From Algoriphagus faecimaris (lineage in GTDB: Bacteria > Bacteroidota > Bacteroidia > Cytophagales > Cyclobacteriaceae): a stretch of DNA of 64,000 nucleotides. The stretch is from contig NZ_FNAC01000025.1 in NCBI RefSeq assembly GCF_900101705.1, positions 1 to 64,000 of the forward strand, in the 5' to 3' direction. Positions 61,981 through 64,000 of the stretch are shown here, piece by piece. Every line of letters begins with the position of its first letter. Position 1 is the stretch's first letter. Both the position numbers and the translations under genes were made by a program. The notes under the pieces were generated by a model. It was not told the DNA's origin. It saw nothing but the letters and a program-made list of their open reading frames with translations, and ran no database searches.

Positions 61981-62187
61981 GAAATATAACTTGCTTCGCT
62001 CGTTGAGGTACGCTTTGCGAAATATACATCTCTTAGCTCGGTAATATAAGATTCCTTCGATCGCGAGATACAACTCACTTTGTTTGTTTAAATTGGCCTT
62101 ACGAAATATACCTTGCTTAGCTCGGTGAAATACGCCTTCGGCGAACTATAGCCTCGTTCCTCGGCTGAGATAGGCTTCCGTCTTCGA
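61981..62187. repeat. Degenerate repeat array between purM and ddl
   Basis: Units beginning GAAATATA or GARATA and ending CTTAGCTCGGT or CTTCGGC recur about ten times at 15-25 base intervals, some carrying small hairpins such as GCCTTCGGC and CGCTTTGCG. Two units, GAAATATACATCTCTTAGCT and GAAATATACCTTGCTTAGCT, are close. The array fills nearly the whole gap between the purM start and the ddl stop. No coding frame fits. Confidence 0.55.
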
Positions 62188-62196
62188 TTTTTCCCC

Positions 62197-63183
62197 TTAC
62201 TCAAACATCTCCTCGATCAACTGCGTGTAAAAGTCTTTTACCTCCATTCCTATCGCTCGAACCTGCTGAGAAATCAAACTGGTTTCGGTTTGGCCCGGTA
62301 CGGTATTGATCTCAATGAAGAAAAATTTGCCGCTTTCTTTTTCCAGAAAATAATCCACTCGAACAGCCCCTTTACAGTTGAGCTTTTCATAAATCTTTTC
62401 TACAATTCGGCTGACCCGGCTTGCCTCTTCCTCATTCATTCGACCCGGAGTGATTTCTTCAGTTACCCCTGCGGTGTATTTGGCTTCGAAATCAAAGTAT
62501 TCTTTGCTACTGACAATTTCCGTCGCTGGCAATACGGTGATTTTTCCTTTTCCTCGAAAAACCCCAATCGAAAACTCTCTTCCTGAGACAAATTCTTCGA
62601 CCAAAACCTGCTTGTCCTCAGCGAAAGCACTAGCTAAAGCTTGTGGTAATTCTTCCCAAGTTTTTACTTTACTCATCCCGATAGAGCTGCCTCCATTATT
62701 GGGTTTGATGAAAAGGGGTAAGCTCAATTCCTTCTTTATCCGCTCTTGATTTGTGGCAGAGTTCTCAAAAAGTTGCAGTGATTTCGCAATATAAAGCTCG
62801 GGAATATCATCTACGATGGCTTTGGTGTAGCCCTTGTTCATAGTAATGGCTGAGGTCAGCTGATCGCAGGTGGTATATGGAATATTCAGCATGTCAAAAT
62901 AGCCGGCCAGTTTCCCGTCTTCACCTGGAGAACCGTGCAGGATATTGAATACCCCATCAAAGGTGATTTTCTCATCCCCTATGCTGATAGAAAAATCATT
63001 GAGATCCACAGGGATCTTTTCTCCTGAGGCACTTTCAAAATACCAATCTCCTGGATAAATCAGGATTTTGTAGACATCGTAGCGATCACGGTCGATTGTT
63101 TTTTCTACGACAGCAGCACTTTTGAGTGAGATGACAGATTCGCCGGTGAAACCACCGGTAACCAAGGCAATTTTTTTCTTCAT
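62197..63183 (-). CDS. ddl: D-alanine--D-alanine ligase
   Basis: The 328-residue ATP-grasp protein has GVFNILHGSPGEDGKLAGYF and LTSAITMNKGYTKAI, LPLFIKPNNGGSSIGMSKVK in the ATP-binding part and FIEINTVPGQTETSLISQQV as the last catalytic segment. It joins two D-Ala for peptidoglycan. The start is ATG 63183 (MKKKIALVTGGFTGESVISL). It has the normal length for the family. A 10-bp hairpin lies just upstream. Confidence 0.95.
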   Translation of the reverse strand: MKKKIALVTGGFTGESVISLKSAAVVEKTIDRDRYDVYKILIYPGDWYFESASGEKIPVDLNDFSISIGDEKITFDGVFNILHGSPGEDGKLAGYFDMLNIPYTTCDQLTSAITMNKGYTKAIVDDIPELYIAKSLQLFENSATNQERIKKELSLPLFIKPNNGGSSIGMSKVKTWEELPQALASAFAEDKQVLVEEFVSGREFSIGVFRGKGKITVLPATEIVSSKEYFDFEAKYTAGVTEEITPGRMNEEEASRVSRIVEKIYEKLNCKGAVRVDYFLEKESGKFFFIEINTVPGQTETSLISQQVRAIGMEVKDFYTQLIEEMFE

Positions 63184-63244
63184 GTTGGGGAAAAATTTCT
63201 AGAGCAAAATAGGAGAAAATCTGTGGATGCTGCAAGTATTCGAT

Positions 63245-63277
63245 ACTCTCCGAGAGTTCTAAAATCCCTCGGAGAGT
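63245..63277. terminator. Inverted repeat upstream of ddl
   Basis: ACTCTCCGAG (63245-63254) and CTCGGAGAGT (63268-63277) form a perfect 10-bp stem with a 13-base loop between the divergent ddl and S9 peptidase genes. It has no T-run. It may be a dispersed palindrome or an operator. Confidence 0.4.
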
Positions 63278-63422
63278 TTGGAAGTAGGAAAAGGACTGAA
63301 TTCTTAAAGTTTACCAAAAAATTCAATCCGGCTAAGAGAAGCTTTTGGAAGGTAATGTCCTCAGTGCCTTATTTTCTTATATTCGCCCAACAAACTAGAA
63401 TAACCCAAAAATAGATTAACTG

Positions 63423-64000
63423 ATGATAAAAAGTTGGAAAATAGAAGGCCTGATGCTGCTTATCTTATCAATGAGCATTTTTACCCTACAGGCTCAAGAG
63501 TTAAAGAAAGTTACTCTAGAGGATGTTTTTAAGAAAAACACCTTCAGCCAAAAATCTGTCTATGGCATCAATTGGATGAAAGATGGACAATATTACAGTT
63601 CCCTGGTCAATCGTGGAGGTTCGCCGATGGTGGTAAAAATCAACTTGGCCTCTGGTGAGGAAGAAGCGGTGCTGCTGGATGGGCGCAAACTGGGCGTGAA
63701 TTTTACTTCCTACTCATTCAACGCTGATGAATCCAAAGCGCTGATCGCCTCCGATGTAGAGTCGATTTATCGAAGATCTAGCAAAGGAATCTTTTATGTG
63801 GTCGATATGGCAAGTGGAGAAAAGCAGCAGTTGATGAACGGAGAAAAAATCTCCTATGCTACGCTCTCACCTGATAACGATAAGGTTGCTTTTGTCAAAG
63901 AAAATAACCTCTATTTGGTGGATTTGGCTAGCAGTGCCTTGACGCAAATCACAAGAGATGGAGAATGGAATAAAATAATCAATGGATCTGCCGATTGGGT
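63423..64000 (+). CDS. S9/DPP-IV family peptidase, N-terminal part
   Basis: The gene runs off the right end after 192 codons. It starts MIKSWKIEGLMLLILSMSIF with a signal peptide cleaved near AQELKKVTLE. VYGINWMKDGQYYSSLVNRG, VKINLASGEEEAVLLDG, IFYVVDMASGEKQQLMNGEK and LYLVDLASSALTQITRDGEW are the beta-propeller blades in front of a prolyl oligopeptidase domain, with the Asp-Gly turns of the DPP-IV group. The catalytic domain lies beyond the window. The ATG at 63423 is clear. Confidence 0.8.
   Translation, partial: MIKSWKIEGLMLLILSMSIFTLQAQELKKVTLEDVFKKNTFSQKSVYGINWMKDGQYYSSLVNRGGSPMVVKINLASGEEEAVLLDGRKLGVNFTSYSFNADESKALIASDVESIYRRSSKGIFYVVDMASGEKQQLMNGEKISYATLSPDNDKVAFVKENNLYLVDLASSALTQITRDGEWNKIINGSADW

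Noticed and set aside
63223-63414. Plus-strand 63-codon frame before the S9 peptidase
   Set aside because: It translates across a perfect inverted repeat and has no recognisable domain; treated as intergenic.
1-64000. CRISPR array
   Set aside because: No regular 25-40 base repeats with unique spacers were seen; the array at 61981 is too irregular.
1-64000. Complete tRNA or rRNA genes
   Set aside because: Only the 3'-end fragment at 31836 was found; no full cloverleaf or rRNA stretch was recognised.

Overview
The window comes from a member of the Bacteroidota, most likely a Cytophagales bacterium of the Cyclobacteriaceae/Algoriphagus type. The signs are a PorP/SprF protein beside a giant SprB-repeat protein with a type IX secretion C-terminal domain, a SusC-like TonB receptor, TPR-type histidine kinases and regulators, few Shine-Dalgarno sites and moderate GC. 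The genus is inferred from general gene content, not from a marker gene.

Left part (1-10.2 kb): the right end of an IS21-family element (istB tail plus terminal repeats) has inserted into, and replaced the 3' end of, a primase/helicase-like gene of mobile-element type. A GNAT-like gene and an unknown small gene follow. Then come two overlapping genes for a PorP/SprF protein and a 1643-residue PKD/SprB-repeat surface protein.

Defence island (10.66-31.5 kb): twelve same-strand genes with gaps of at most 62 bp. The core resembles DISARM: a helicase fused to a DUF1998-like region and a C-terminal Vsr/DUF559-like nuclease-like segment, a SNF2 helicase, a small PD-(D/E)XK protein, a PLD nuclease and a PglX/DrmMI-like adenine methyltransferase. 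An AT-rich cargo set follows: an NDT/TIR-like effector, an FRG-domain protein, an unknown protein, a nuclease-like protein and a CBS protein. A McrB/McrC pair closes the island. The methyltransferase carries an AT-rich block where its target-recognition region should be. About 300 bp past the last gene lies a tRNA 3'-end-like fragment followed by a strong terminator, a plausible integration scar.

Right part (32-64 kb): ordinary chromosome. It holds a two-component system, several envelope proteins, a PQQ-type propeller protein, two Crp/Fnr regulators with shared FNR-like palindromes nearby, an NSS sodium symporter with a 34-residue small subunit, a pirin, a phytase/TonB receptor pair, an SGNH hydrolase, a UbiA-like membrane protein, an acyl-CoA dehydrogenase, a ceramidase-like protein, PurM, D-Ala-D-Ala ligase and the start of an S9 peptidase. 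Two decayed genes stand out: a GC-rich headless PorP/SprF fragment, and a TPR-HTH regulator broken by a 160-bp insertion with a 9-bp target duplication, whose removal restores one 539-residue frame exactly.
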